This document shows, one piece after another, positions 24,993 through 35,014 of a stretch of 64,000 nt of DNA (positions within the stretch are counted from its first letter, which is position 1; each line of letters begins with the position of its first letter). Location of the stretch: positions 32,735,457 to 32,799,456 of the forward strand of contig NW_023998414.1 of the NCBI RefSeq assembly GCF_014805625.2, in the 5' to 3' direction. Origin of the DNA: Glossina fuscipes. Its lineage: Eukaryota > Arthropoda > Insecta > Diptera > Glossinidae. A model generated the notes under the pieces. It made no database searches. It was given only the letters and a program-made list of their open reading frames with translations, and was not told the DNA's origin. A program made the position numbers and the translations under genes.

Positions 24993-25264
24993 TATATATG
25001 CATTTCTCATTGTTTTAAAAATTTCTTGTAGTTCTTTTAATAGCGTATAAAGTTAAGTTGAAAATTCTTTACGAAAAATTTCAATTTCAATATCTAAATA
25101 ATTAAATTTAAAAACAGTTCATATTTCTTTAAAAGAAAGCGCCACGAAGCTATCAGAAGCTAAGAAGAGGTTAATAAATATTCATAATTGCTTTAGTTAC
25201 TTGGCACGATTCACTATACTAGAAAATATATTAGATTTTGCCATATATTCTTGAGGCATAGAAA
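23709..25264. other. Unannotated DNA with simple repeats
   Basis: No gene recognised. Apart from the separately listed tetranucleotide array there are (TA)n runs at 24694-24723 and 24962-24988 and many short A and T runs. Long lysine or phenylalanine frames here are artefacts of these. Confidence 0.4.
23892..23978. repeat. (AGTC/AGTT)n tetranucleotide array
   Basis: About 85 bases of agtc units with agtt variants (cagtcagttagtcagtc), interrupted once by actcacacag. Confidence 0.85.
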
Positions 25265-25880
25265 TATTAGTTTGGGGAAAAAGAAATCCATTATTTTTAT
25301 ATGAACTTCAGGACTTTATTTAACATGCATCGGATTGTCCGATTTGCCATTTGTTGCCATTTTAAATGTAACTTCAAAATGCCTCTCTCATAGAAGTCCT
25401 GGTCTCTATTTGCAAAAAACTCTAATAGTCGATTTTCACAATCCTCCCTAGATTGCAATTTTTTATCATTAAAGAAATTTTGCAATGCAAGAAAAAGATG
25501 ATAATCGCTTGGTGCCAAGTCCGGACTGTATGGCGGATGCATTAAAACATCCCAACTCCCGAAGCTCCCGAAGTTTCTGGCGAGTCACTGTAGATGTGTG
25601 TGGCCTAGCGTTGTCCTGGTGGAACACGACACCTCTCCTGTTGGCCAATTCTGTTGACAGTAGAGATCAGAATTTAGCGTTTGGCCAATTTTAACACGCT
25701 GTAACTCACAACTGAATGCACCAAACAAAAACAAAAACAGCAAAAGAATTTTTTTTACTGCGAAATGTCACCTTTCCAACGAGCATAAATCTGAAATTGT
25801 TTGATCGATACTTTACGAGAAATCTATCAGTGCAGCCATCTACCGAAAAAATAATGGATTTCTTTTTCCCCAAACTAATA
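25265..25880 (-). mobile_element. Internally deleted mariner with perfect terminal repeats
   Basis: The two ends are exact inverted repeats. The left one starts ttagtttggggaaaaagaaa at 25267 and its complement ends at 25878: 32 bp each, flanked by TA at 25265-25266 and 25879-25880, the dinucleotide that mariners duplicate on insertion. The element is 612 bp, about half the usual ~1.3 kb. Inside, on the minus strand, are transposase remnants that establish the family (see next entry). With intact ends and no working transposase it is a non-autonomous derivative that a full-length relative could have moved in trans. The subfamily is not assigned. Confidence 0.9.
25297..25683 (-). pseudogene. 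Mariner transposase C-terminal half, frameshifted
   Basis: Minus-strand pieces in order: QTLNSDLYCQQ (25651-25683), then after a frame change and loss of roughly a dozen residues GVVFHQDNARPHT (25596-25633, second catalytic Asp), then, in a further frame, MHPPYSPDLAPSDYHLF (third catalytic Asp in 'PSD') running on to a stop after LNKVLKFI. The last segment is an intact 81-codon frame, 25297-25542. A 9-bp tandem duplication (ctcccgaag twice, 25556-25573) and an apparent 5-base loss near 25545 explain the frame break. Removing the duplicated triplet of residues and allowing for the loss gives the 34-residue spacing of a DD34D mariner. The DNA-binding domain and first Asp are deleted. It cannot make a working enzyme. 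Confidence 0.85.
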
Positions 25881-28074
25881 TATATATATATATATATATA
25901 TTCTGCATGTTTTCACAAACACCATTGTCTGACTTGAAAGTGTTGGTTGATGTTATCAAAGTTACACTACTTTAAGTCCATCTTGTGTCAAAAATCCTAC
26001 GAATGCTATTTGTGTGCACATTACGTTTTATTTATATACGGTTAGGCTATTAGGCGTTTTATTTATATACGTGGCGGTTTTCTTATACATCGTGTCAAGT
26101 CATCTATAACAATAATAAAAATGTATAGGCAAAAGTGTTTAGAGTCTGCAGAACGGTGCCCAGATCTCTAGAAATATGCTTTCAAAAATATATTCTACAT
26201 GATCGATATACTCTGCAAGGAAGCAATAATAGTCGACTTTAAACGAATCGCGTTACTGGCATTAATAATTATAATATTTAATTATTGGTGCTCATGGACT
26301 CATGAGGAGCCCAAAAATAATTCAACTGAAAACAAAAGATGTTTCTTTGAAACATTATTTCCGATATCCATTGTACGGGGCTTTAGGGCGCTGTGAACTT
26401 TTCAAAAAACTTTTTTGCTTTTTTTGTTTCTGTTGTTTGGCTTAAAAGATCTCTTTGTTAGTCATGAATGACATAAGAAAAGTAGAAATTTTAAATAGTC
26501 AAAAATTGCATTTTTTTTCAATATGATTGTACGGATGTTTCCGGACTCTTGAATCTTAATATGCGTTTTTCCTAAATGGAAATTATTGAAAAAAAGCAAA
26601 AAAAAAAAAACAGTAACATAACCTCAATAATGTATTTATTTTCCTTCCAGTTTTTTGCAGAATTTTTAAAAAAACATTTTCCAATGAAATATGTCGTAGG
26701 CTGTCTGTAAGTAAGTTAAGAGTGTCCCTTTTTCGGTCGAAAGTTGAACAATCGCTTACCAATTACATGAAAATTCATTATTTTCAAAAAAAAAAAAAAA
26801 AAAAAAAAAACCATTTATATCCCCCGAAAAAAAAAAATTTTTTTTAATCTATTTTTTTTTTTTTTTTTTTTTTTTGTTTCAATTCAAATTTGGATCACTT
26901 ACACTGCTTACCGCAGAGACTCTCACATTGATGGCACCATTCTTTTCATTAGAAAAGAAAAAAAAAAAAAAAAAAAATTAAATTGTCAAGAAACGTTTTT
27001 CTTCTTCTTCTTTAGCCTATAATAGTGACCTACATATATTCTCAGATGTAAATTCTAGTCTTCTCGTCCACTTCTACATGTTTAATCGTTTAACATAATT
27101 GCTTTATTTTTCTCTTACGTGTTTAGGGATTTACTAGCCTATGCGGTTGGTAGATATTTACAAAATTTTATCTTGGGATAATACTGCGCCTAATGCGTAA
27201 TCCGATGCATCTGTTGTTAAGATGAACGGTTTATTTGTTGAAGTTTCGGAAGAGAGATAAATGTGTCTTTACGGTTCCAAGACTAAGAGGCTCGTTGTAT
27301 AAGACATAGCGCGGGAGTTTAATCGACCAAAACCATCTATGTGTCCCTTTGATCGTCGTGATACCGTTGTTATATATTTCTTGATTCTTCGCATTAGGAA
27401 AAGACCGTTAAACTGGACTCTTCTCAATTATGAACAACTATGTAAAGAGCAAAGTTACTGCCTGGTAGCAAAGCGTAATATAACGCTAGTGGTCATCGGT
27501 GACGTTCCCGGAGCGGTTCTCTTCTTATTGTTTTCGGAAAGCTTTTTGCCATGTCGCCGTCCAATTGAAATTTTTTCTTTTCCTTAAGAGCTCGCTTAAA
27601 GGTTATGCATTATTAGCAAAAATTTTTCATTTTTATGTAAGATAGTGATCCTATGCGATGCAAAAGAAGCTTGAAGCCGGCTTGACTTATTATTAGGAAC
27701 CATCAAGCACTTTGAATGAACATTTTTAATTCGACTATCCTTTGCTCGCGTGAAGCGGACATCCTAGAAAAGGAGGGATCACGCTTCCACAAACCCATCT
27801 TTTCTTTCGACTTTGTATAAGGATAAGTAGGAAAGCAAACAAAATGACTGAAGTGATTGCGTGGTTCGCCCCTAGCAAAACTATATATATATGGTTTTAG
27901 TTTAGCTATCGAGCTGCGTTTTTTTGTCCTTTTTTTTCTTTCACTTGCATCCACATAACCTATTGATAAATGTTACTTCAAAAGAAAACGTCCAACTAAA
28001 GATTTTTATACGCAATCGCTTCATAGCGGCCTGAAAACCATCTTTACCAATATTCACTACAAGTTATATCCATC
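25881..28074. other. Unannotated AT-rich DNA
   Basis: Starts with the (TA)n run continuing from the mariner end (to 25900). Long A and T runs occur near 26787-26810, 26853-26875 and 26958-26977. Apart from the small frame at 26199 no gene is recognised. Confidence 0.4.
26199..26396 (+). CDS. Hypothetical small membrane-anchored frame, 65 aa
   Basis: ATG-started. After about 16 residues comes a hydrophobic stretch (IALLALIIIIFNYW, residues ~17-30) and then a hydrophilic part with an N-glycosylation-type NNST. This looks like a type II membrane anchor with a stem, as in Golgi transferases, but no catalytic domain follows and the frame ends at TGA. It could be a first exon continuing by splicing or a chance frame. 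No homologue is recognised. Confidence 0.2.
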   Translation: MIDILCKEAIIVDFKRIALLALIIIIFNYWCSWTHEEPKNNSTENKRCFFETLFPISIVRGFRAL

Positions 28075-28269
28075 ATCCGCCTGAGTAGCCGAAGGCAGAG
28101 AATCTCGGCTAACAATTCTTAATGGTTATGAGATTAAATCTCAAGTACGGTAGTAGTGTTTTCAACAAATAGCCTTATGCTCGAGAACCTTTGACTTTAG
28201 TTTCGTGCTTTAGAGTCTTTAGACTTGGAATTCATTTCTCTGACTTAATTAATAATTATAATAATAATA
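28075..28269 (+). mobile_element. tRNA-derived SINE, copy 2
   Basis: About 195 bp and clearly homologous to the copy at 6033. It shares cgcctg, a gccga A-box region, tctcggctaacaattct, ggttatgagattaaatctca at the B-box site, agtacggtagt, and the 3' end tctctgacttaattaat followed by an imperfect (AAT)n tail. It has diverged by several small insertions, so the family is old or the two copies represent subfamilies. The B box is mutated (gattaaat for gttcaaat), so this copy is probably not transcribed. Confidence 0.65.
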
Positions 28270-29598
28270 GCAAAATGTGGTTCGTAAGGTTTTCCACCTT
28301 ATATAAGCGTGACTATGAGTATTGTTGCGAATGCGATTTGGCCACAAATTTTAAATTTTCTCAATGACCATCAAAACTATTTATTGCTGAACGGCATTTA
28401 AGTCAGAATCTAATTGAACTTAAACAAGAAGTGTGTATGTGTACATATTCGGTAGTGAGAGTAAAGAAATAAAGAAGAAAAAAAATGCGAAATTTTTTGT
28501 TTTTTTTTTTTTTTACCGAAAACTTTACGAACAAACTGCAAAGAAAATATAAAGAACTTTAAAAGTGAATTAATTTGTTGCTGTGGGCTTGCAGTCTTTA
28601 ACAGATAATGCACAACTGATATCGGTAACAGGAAAAAAAAAAAAAAAAAAAAAAAAAAAACCCAATTGTTTTCTTTCTTTTGGTATATAGAAATTCATAA
28701 GATTACTCGCACATAATAGCAGAGAATGTGTGCACTGCTATGTGAAAATCAAGGGAAAACTTTAAACTTGTTTATCTATATTTTCTTTGTTTTAAATGTA
28801 AATTTGAATGAAGAAAAAGCAAGAAACAGTTAAAAAGTTTTCTCTTGTATGTAAAACTGAACTTGTGCACTAAGGTTTCGTTCATTTCTCAATACCTTAC
28901 AAATGCTGCGACGAAATTAACAAACTAAGCATTCATGAAGCTAAGGTAACTTTAAAGCCCTTAACCAAAAAAAAAAAAAAACGAAAAACGAAAGACGAAA
29001 ATCATAAAAAACCTATTAAGGAACTGTTAAAAACAAAGATGAAAATTTTCATTTGCCTGCAAAAGAAAAAAAAAAAAAATGTATTAAAAAATAAAAAAAA
29101 AAAAAAAAGAATGCTTTCAACAGTGCAAACGAAACCAGGCAAGAAATTTATATGTTTAGGTTTCGTCCCATCTGCCGCACTCTCCTAACACAGACACTTG
29201 TCTGTTGTCTGTGCCGTAAAATAAATGTACAAAATTCTAGAGGCATGTGTTGAAAGTCTCTTATATGTGTAAAATAAATTTTAAGTTAACATAGGAAAAA
29301 AATTCCAATTTCTAACACGCCATGCTTAACTGGCGACAATGAACTACAGCTAGCTACCATATGTCTTGAAGAAAATTACATATATATATATATATTGTCT
29401 GCTGTTTGTTTTCTTTTTTTTTAATTTTTTTTTTTTTTTTTTTTTGTTTTTTATATATACCTCTTGAGTGTGTAATCACTTCTGAAGATTATATTAATAT
29501 TGTCCCGGCCTGAATGGATGATCTAGACGAGAGCTTGCTGTACATAAGAAAATTTCATTTCAAATTACATTCGTAGACTGTTTATGTCAATTTGCTGC

Positions 29599-29651
<53 letters not shown>

Positions 29652-30265
29652 GCACAATTGTTTTGATGAATTGGATTTTAGAAAAAGTTATATTCCGCTC
29701 TTAAATGAAACTCTTAATTATAAATATGTTGATCACGAGGGGGGTACATATGCATACGCCTTCTCAGTTTGAGGACACTCACTAATTTCATTAAGTATCA
29801 TTAAGCATATTTTTTTTTGTACATTTTTAATAGTCAAATGTTTAAGCTTACATGTAGGAAGTACAACATACATGACATATTTGTGATCTACTCATCAACA
29901 GGTCAATGATTGTTTTTATGATAATAACGGCATATCGTACAACAGTATAAGAAAAAGAGGAGAAAATTTGAAGAAAATGTACGAGAAAAGTGGATACAAA
30001 ATGGAAGAAAAAAATAATTATAGTGTTTTGTATGCATTCGTGTGGAAAATTTGCAAAGACGGGCAGACGGGCGTATAAAGAAACTTTATTCATTTCTTTA
30101 TCTATTCATTAATTTCATTAAACCGTAGAAGAAGAAAAGATTTCAAATATAATAAACTGAATATATATTTCAAAAAAATTGTAAACAACATTGAACCTTA
30201 ATACCTAAGATAGCTTCAATTTGCTACCTTTTTTTTGAACAATGGGATTATTTTTCTATCCATTC
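28270..30265. other. Unannotated AT-rich DNA
   Basis: No gene recognised. Contains A-runs near 28632-28661, 28967-28981 and 29092-29108, a T-run near 29425-29446 and (TA)n at 29603-29647. Confidence 0.4.
29603..29647. repeat. (TA)n microsatellite
   Basis: About 45 bases of alternating A and T. The poly-Tyr/Ile frame over it is the repeat only. Confidence 0.9.
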
Positions 30266-30505
30266 TTCCCATACCACTTGTGGTAGAAGGGTGTATTTAG
30301 CTCGTGCGGGCAATCGATTGAATCAGAAACACTTTATCGATCACTCTCTGAATCGATCTAAATAAGATATCTGATCTGTCCGTCTTGGATCCTTGTGTTC
30401 AACCTAAAGTGCACATTTTTTTTTTCAGATATTTTGGCATAACGAACGCGATTGCAAATGCTCTGTATCGGAATCATTTTTTCGACCACGTCCCATCGAA
30501 CACCA
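30266..30505 (-). repeat. Dispersed repeat, copy 4 (long form, reverse)
   Basis: Reverse copy. On the minus strand it reads atgggacgtggtcg, then gcgttcgttatgcc, aaaatatctgaaaa, aagacggacagatcag, tagatcgattcagag, and the end motif ctaaatacaccc. The first part matches 12286-12360 closely. A small taccac-tt-gtggta hairpin lies at the outer end (about 30271-30284). Confidence 0.6.
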
Positions 30506-30727
30506 TATTTTGAAAATGTGTTATATCAATACAACAGTATTCAGCGAAGTGGTGTAGGGCAGAGTCTCACTATAATGGTTTTACATTTCTCCTTACATTT
30601 CGGTTTTCGTAAGTTAACAGGTCTGTCTTAGCGCAAAATTTAATATTCCCCTCAATTGTAGTGCCTCGCTCTCGCCAGAGGGGACCATAACGTATCTCAT
30701 CTGGTACTCGATGACTTAATCTTTCTC
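30506..30727. other. Unannotated DNA
   Basis: Nothing recognised; GC content rises toward the next entry (for example cctcgctctcgccagagggg). Confidence 0.35.
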
Positions 30728-30961
30728 ATGGCAACGTGTGCGCCGATTTCGGCACCGTATGTTGCGAGGATTATTAACCTCGGGGAGTTCGAGTGTTTCA
30801 CACTCCGTGTGCCATCGGGCATCGTGGGGTTAAATCTTCGCGGTAGTGTACCCACGTTAAACCCTCAGAGACATGTCCCTCAATTGATTTTGTCACCTTT
30901 GCTTCAGTATATGAAATTTGAGCGCAAAGGGAATGCAAACGCAATCACTCACTTGCCATAG
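30728..30961 (+). CDS. Hypothetical frame in a GC-richer patch, 77 aa
   Basis: ATG-started frame lying in a patch visibly richer in G and C than its surroundings (about 30650-30960). Composition is balanced, with no repeats or membrane segment. The minus strand of the same patch also has a long open stretch (RLIILATYGAEIGAHVAMRK), so which strand codes, if any, is unclear. The patch might be a fragment of a retrotransposon or a short exon. No family recognised. Confidence 0.2.
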   Translation: MATCAPISAPYVARIINLGEFECFTLRVPSGIVGLNLRGSVPTLNPQRHVPQLILSPLLQYMKFERKGNANAITHLP

Positions 30962-32011
30962 TCGTAACAACTAAAGGAGCTGAAATTCGACACTAACATG
31001 TCTTTATCGATTGAGAGAAACCAATCTTAGATCAGCCTACATACACGCCCACCATAAATGAGAAGCTACAGCAATCTTGAAAAAAAAGAGGACAATTTTT
31101 TCTTATTTTCGCCTATAACTTTCGATCGTGTGAAGATATCTCAGCAAACCTGGTACCTGAATGTTCTTCAAATCCACAAGCTGGTCTTGATTGGTTGTCT
31201 AGTACGTCCAGAATTGAGCGTTAAATAGTTGATTTTGCATATTAAGTTTATTTTATATTCATTTATACAATGCTTTTTGATCCTGTCCTTAGACGTAGTT
31301 TTGCGGTATAGAAATCTTCTCGGAAAAGTAAAATCTTGAGCAATGTATTGATTACAATTTGAGAGATCATTTTCGATACTTTGAAGATTGGTAGACATTG
31401 ATCTTCCAGTACGCTATATATAGCGGATAATACAATCTGTCAACTTTAGTTGCATTTACTTTGTATTTCAGCTCAATTTTTAATAGCCACTGGTAAATTT
31501 AGTAAAATGTTCTTACAAATCATACTCTTTGCATACAAAGCTTTAGAGCTTTGATATTTCCTCTAAAATGCAACCTTTTTCGCGGACTACTATTACTCTA
31601 ACTCTAATAATTTGCTACGTGAGGGTAATTCGCTGCATAATTATTGGCCAGTGTTGCATTTTAATATGTTTGCAAACGTAATAATGTAATGATAAAGTTT
31701 ACATTTAGTTCCCAATGGATTTATTAAGCGATTTAATTTTTATTTATTTATTTATTTATTTATTTTTCTTTTGCCCTCAATTTATGTAACTAATGTATTA
31801 CAATAAAAAAAAGGGAGATTTACAAAATAAAATAAATGATATTTCATACAAGCCCTTGGTTACAACAACAGCATATATTATATAAACGAAATTTGTGTAA
31901 CTTCAATGTTGGCATTCGTCTAAAGCGTGGACTGTTAATTCAAAGTGTCTCGTCAATTTCCGCCTTGGCTTACATATATACTAATGTTAAGGTAACATTT
32001 ATTTCCCTTTG

Positions 32012-32049
<38 letters not shown>

Positions 32050-32050
32050 G
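32012..32050. repeat. (TA)n microsatellite
   Basis: Alternating A and T with one tatg interruption. Confidence 0.85.
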
Positions 32051-32489
32051 TTTATAGACATACCATGCATGGTTATTATAGCCTTGTAAGTCTCATAAAA
32101 AAAGAAATGGCACAATAGATATCGCACGAACTGTCTTATGTCCCTATATATTTTCTAAAGTCAGATAAGCCGCCGCTGTTCCTTAGTATTTCTTATAAAG
32201 ACTTTTGTAAATTTTTTCTAATAATTAATTGCATACTCGTTGTTCATACCCTTGAACTACTTATGTAAATCAACGATATGCACAAAAGCAATTTTTAATT
32301 TCTTTTATATTTATAGATGTTTAAGATAACCTGAGGGCTTTACAATTTTGTGAAAACCTTGAGTGCGCACAAAAAATGACAAATTGCTCTTTTCTTTCTT
32401 TACTGCATGTTACTTTATCTTTTTTTTTTTTTTTTTTTATATCTTTCGGTATTTTACTTGTTATTAAAATCTATACGTGGAATAGAGTA

Positions 32490-32525
32490 TGATAATGATG
32501 ATAATGATGATGATGATGATGATGC
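32490..32525. repeat. (GAT)n trinucleotide repeat
   Basis: gataatgat units passing into pure gat repeats. Confidence 0.85.
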
Positions 32526-32684
32526 CCTTGTGCTTATTTTACTGTTTCTTTTTTTTTTTTTTTTTTTTTACATCTAAGCTTATAGTGTGAGTTCTTTATA
32601 AGACCGGTTTAATAACAAAAGAAATGTACCGTTCAAGTGTTAAGGCCATAACCTGAGGCGATTTTCGTTCAAAATAAGGCAAAA

Positions 32685-33084
32685 NNNNNNNNNNNNNNNN
32701 NNNNNNNNNNNNNNNNNNNNNNNNNNNNNNNNNNNNNNNNNNNNNNNNNNNNNNNNNNNNNNNNNNNNNNNNNNNNNNNNNNNNNNNNNNNNNNNNNNNN
32801 NNNNNNNNNNNNNNNNNNNNNNNNNNNNNNNNNNNNNNNNNNNNNNNNNNNNNNNNNNNNNNNNNNNNNNNNNNNNNNNNNNNNNNNNNNNNNNNNNNNN
32901 NNNNNNNNNNNNNNNNNNNNNNNNNNNNNNNNNNNNNNNNNNNNNNNNNNNNNNNNNNNNNNNNNNNNNNNNNNNNNNNNNNNNNNNNNNNNNNNNNNNN
33001 NNNNNNNNNNNNNNNNNNNNNNNNNNNNNNNNNNNNNNNNNNNNNNNNNNNNNNNNNNNNNNNNNNNNNNNNNNNNNNNNNNNN
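32685..33084. other. Assembly gap, 400 N
   Basis: Exactly 400 N, same size as the first gap. It is followed by about 45 A. Unlike gap 1, the flanks are not duplicates of each other. Confidence 0.99.
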
Positions 33085-33130
<46 letters not shown>

Positions 33131-33668
33131 ACTTCTCATGTGCGCATGTTTGCAGAATTCATAATATTACTATTATTGTTGCTTGCAAAGCATAAATTAC
33201 GATGACATATAAATTGTTGGTCTACAATTACGTGTAACATGCAAATTTTATATTAATCATAAAATATGAATGATATCCAAAAGAAAAAAAAGGGGGATAG
33301 AAAACGAGCTAATATATTATGCACATCATTAAACGGAATTCAGTATTATAATGCCTGCAGAGATATCATTTTCTTTACCCTTACGTTACCCTCATATTTA
33401 GATAAGCTCGCTTGCGATACGAACAAACACAAGCAAAACAAGTGAAACCTCAACTATGTAGATTGATATCTGTGCTATATAATAATTATATAACCTTATC
33501 ACCTTAAGGTGTCAGATCATTCGGCTTAGTGTTCGTGATTTAGTAAATCGTATCGAACATGAGAAGCCCGCCGTACGCCCTATACGAAAGATACCGGGAC
33601 TTTGTTTCGACTTTTTAAACAGAAATTTGAGAATACGGAAAACACGAATGTCGCCGCTCTCTTTCTCT

Positions 33669-33715
<47 letters not shown>

Positions 33716-34827
33716 ATAACCGTAAGCGACATAGGTGCATTCCGATGGTATTTCTGCCACCCGCAAGGATTTAGCTTGGAAAAATTTAATTTATCGCGTC
33801 GTGTGGCTTTATAACCAATCACACCACTGCATATGATTGCCAGTGCTAGGCAGGGCGTATCGGGGTAAGAGTTAAAATGTTATTGTTTTTCTTTGGACTT
33901 TAAATTCATTCACTTATCCAAACAATTGATGCATAAACAAAATATAATACACGGACAGACAAATCTTCGTTTCGAATTATATAACAAAAAGAAGAAGAAA
34001 AATGCTTTTTATTTATTTGTGCAAATTCTTCGTATGTTCGGTGCGTATATTATTTTCTTTACACTGTTTCGATATTCTGCTTGTCTTGAGTGAGTACATG
34101 TGATGGCGATTGCCATCGATGTGTCATCTGCCTGGAATTCAATTTTCATACTGATAAATGCGTAATAAAGCACTTCTTTTATACCTACAAGGGCACCACC
34201 ACAAGGGCTTATTAAAGTATCGAGTATTGCTCCGCTGTATGTAACATGGTGCTACCATGTTCTGCAAAAACTTTTTAGGATTGCATTGCATTGATATCTA
34301 ACGATTCCAACCAGGATATTTATTCACCCAAACGATTTTCACTGCTATTGCACATAGGAAACTCGGCCACTTATTGTTAGGTTTACATCTTACTTTACTT
34401 TACAACAACTCCTCGTTATGTTCTATACAGAAAGTGCTGTTTTTATATTTGCTTATGTTATTCACATCAATTTCTACCCCATGGTGTAATGTTAATAATT
34501 GAAGAATAGCGTTAGGTTTTTTTGTTTTTGGTATGTGGCTTAGTAACCAACTACTAAGTCGAATATATTGCTTTCGCCGCTGTGTGGGCGATAAAAAGGC
34601 GGACGAAATGCAATTTGAATTTTTCCATAATGCTTCTATGGCTTTCAAACTTATCCCGTTACAATTATGAAAGACTATTCACGATTCGTTAACGCATCCC
34701 CGTTCCAAATTTAGCCGTACCGGATAGTCTTCAACGAATAGTTGTTGTTGCTGTCACATCTCCCAAAAATTGTAATCCCCTATGTGGCTGCTTGCGTGCG
34801 TGTTTTATGCAAATGATAAGGAACTAG
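33085..34827. other. Unannotated DNA after gap 2
   Basis: Begins with a ~45-base A-run. No gene recognised. The (CT)n array at 33661-33713 creates the poly-Ser/Leu and poly-Arg/Glu frames on the two strands. A 7-bp inverted repeat acatggt/accatgt lies near 34242-34258. Confidence 0.4.
33661..33713. repeat. (CT)n microsatellite
   Basis: About 50 bases of CT repeat with a cattct interruption near its start. Confidence 0.9.
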
Positions 34828-35014
34828 TCTGTTCATCAATCGTTAACTTTGCTCCAGAGGTGTAGTGCTTCAATAAATTTTCATTGATTATTTTTAAAAA
34901 AAAATCACAAAATGGGGCGAGATTAGCAGACATTCTGCGAATTGAAAGTGTGCTCTTATTGTCGAATCTCAAATTCCTGTATAAAACTATATAACGGTAC
35001 TCTCTGGGACACAT
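34828..35014 (-). pseudogene. piggyBac-type transposase fragment
   Basis: The minus strand encodes MCPREYRYIVLYRNLRFDNK, then ST, NLAPFCDFFLKIINEN, LKHYTSGAKLTIDEQ. This is the stretch of piggyBac transposases (DDE_Tnp_1_7 family) that leads up to and includes the first catalytic Asp, in the 'T(I/V)DEQ' motif. The usual 'LRFDDKSTR...DKLAPIR..' pattern is well kept. The following 'FRGRCPFR' block is absent: after DEQ the sequence loses similarity and stops at 34805. Nothing recognisable lies upstream. It is a truncated remnant of a cut-and-paste transposon that targets TTAA; no terminal repeats were identified. Confidence 0.75.

Larger units (their letters stand above)
30962..32684. other. Unannotated AT-rich DNA before gap 2
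   Basis: No gene recognised. (ATTT)n at 31733-31768, (TA)n at 32012-32050, (GAT)n at 32490-32525 and T-runs near 32420-32437 and 32550-32569. Confidence 0.4.

Noticed and set aside
29498..29515. tgtcccggcctg resembles the 3' part of a miR-92-type microRNA
   Set aside because: The seed (attgcac) is absent and no hairpin arm pairs with it; a 12-base match is not enough.
32596..33139. Long minus-strand frames across the second gap
   Set aside because: Same artefact: N-derived residues plus poly-Phe from the A-run.
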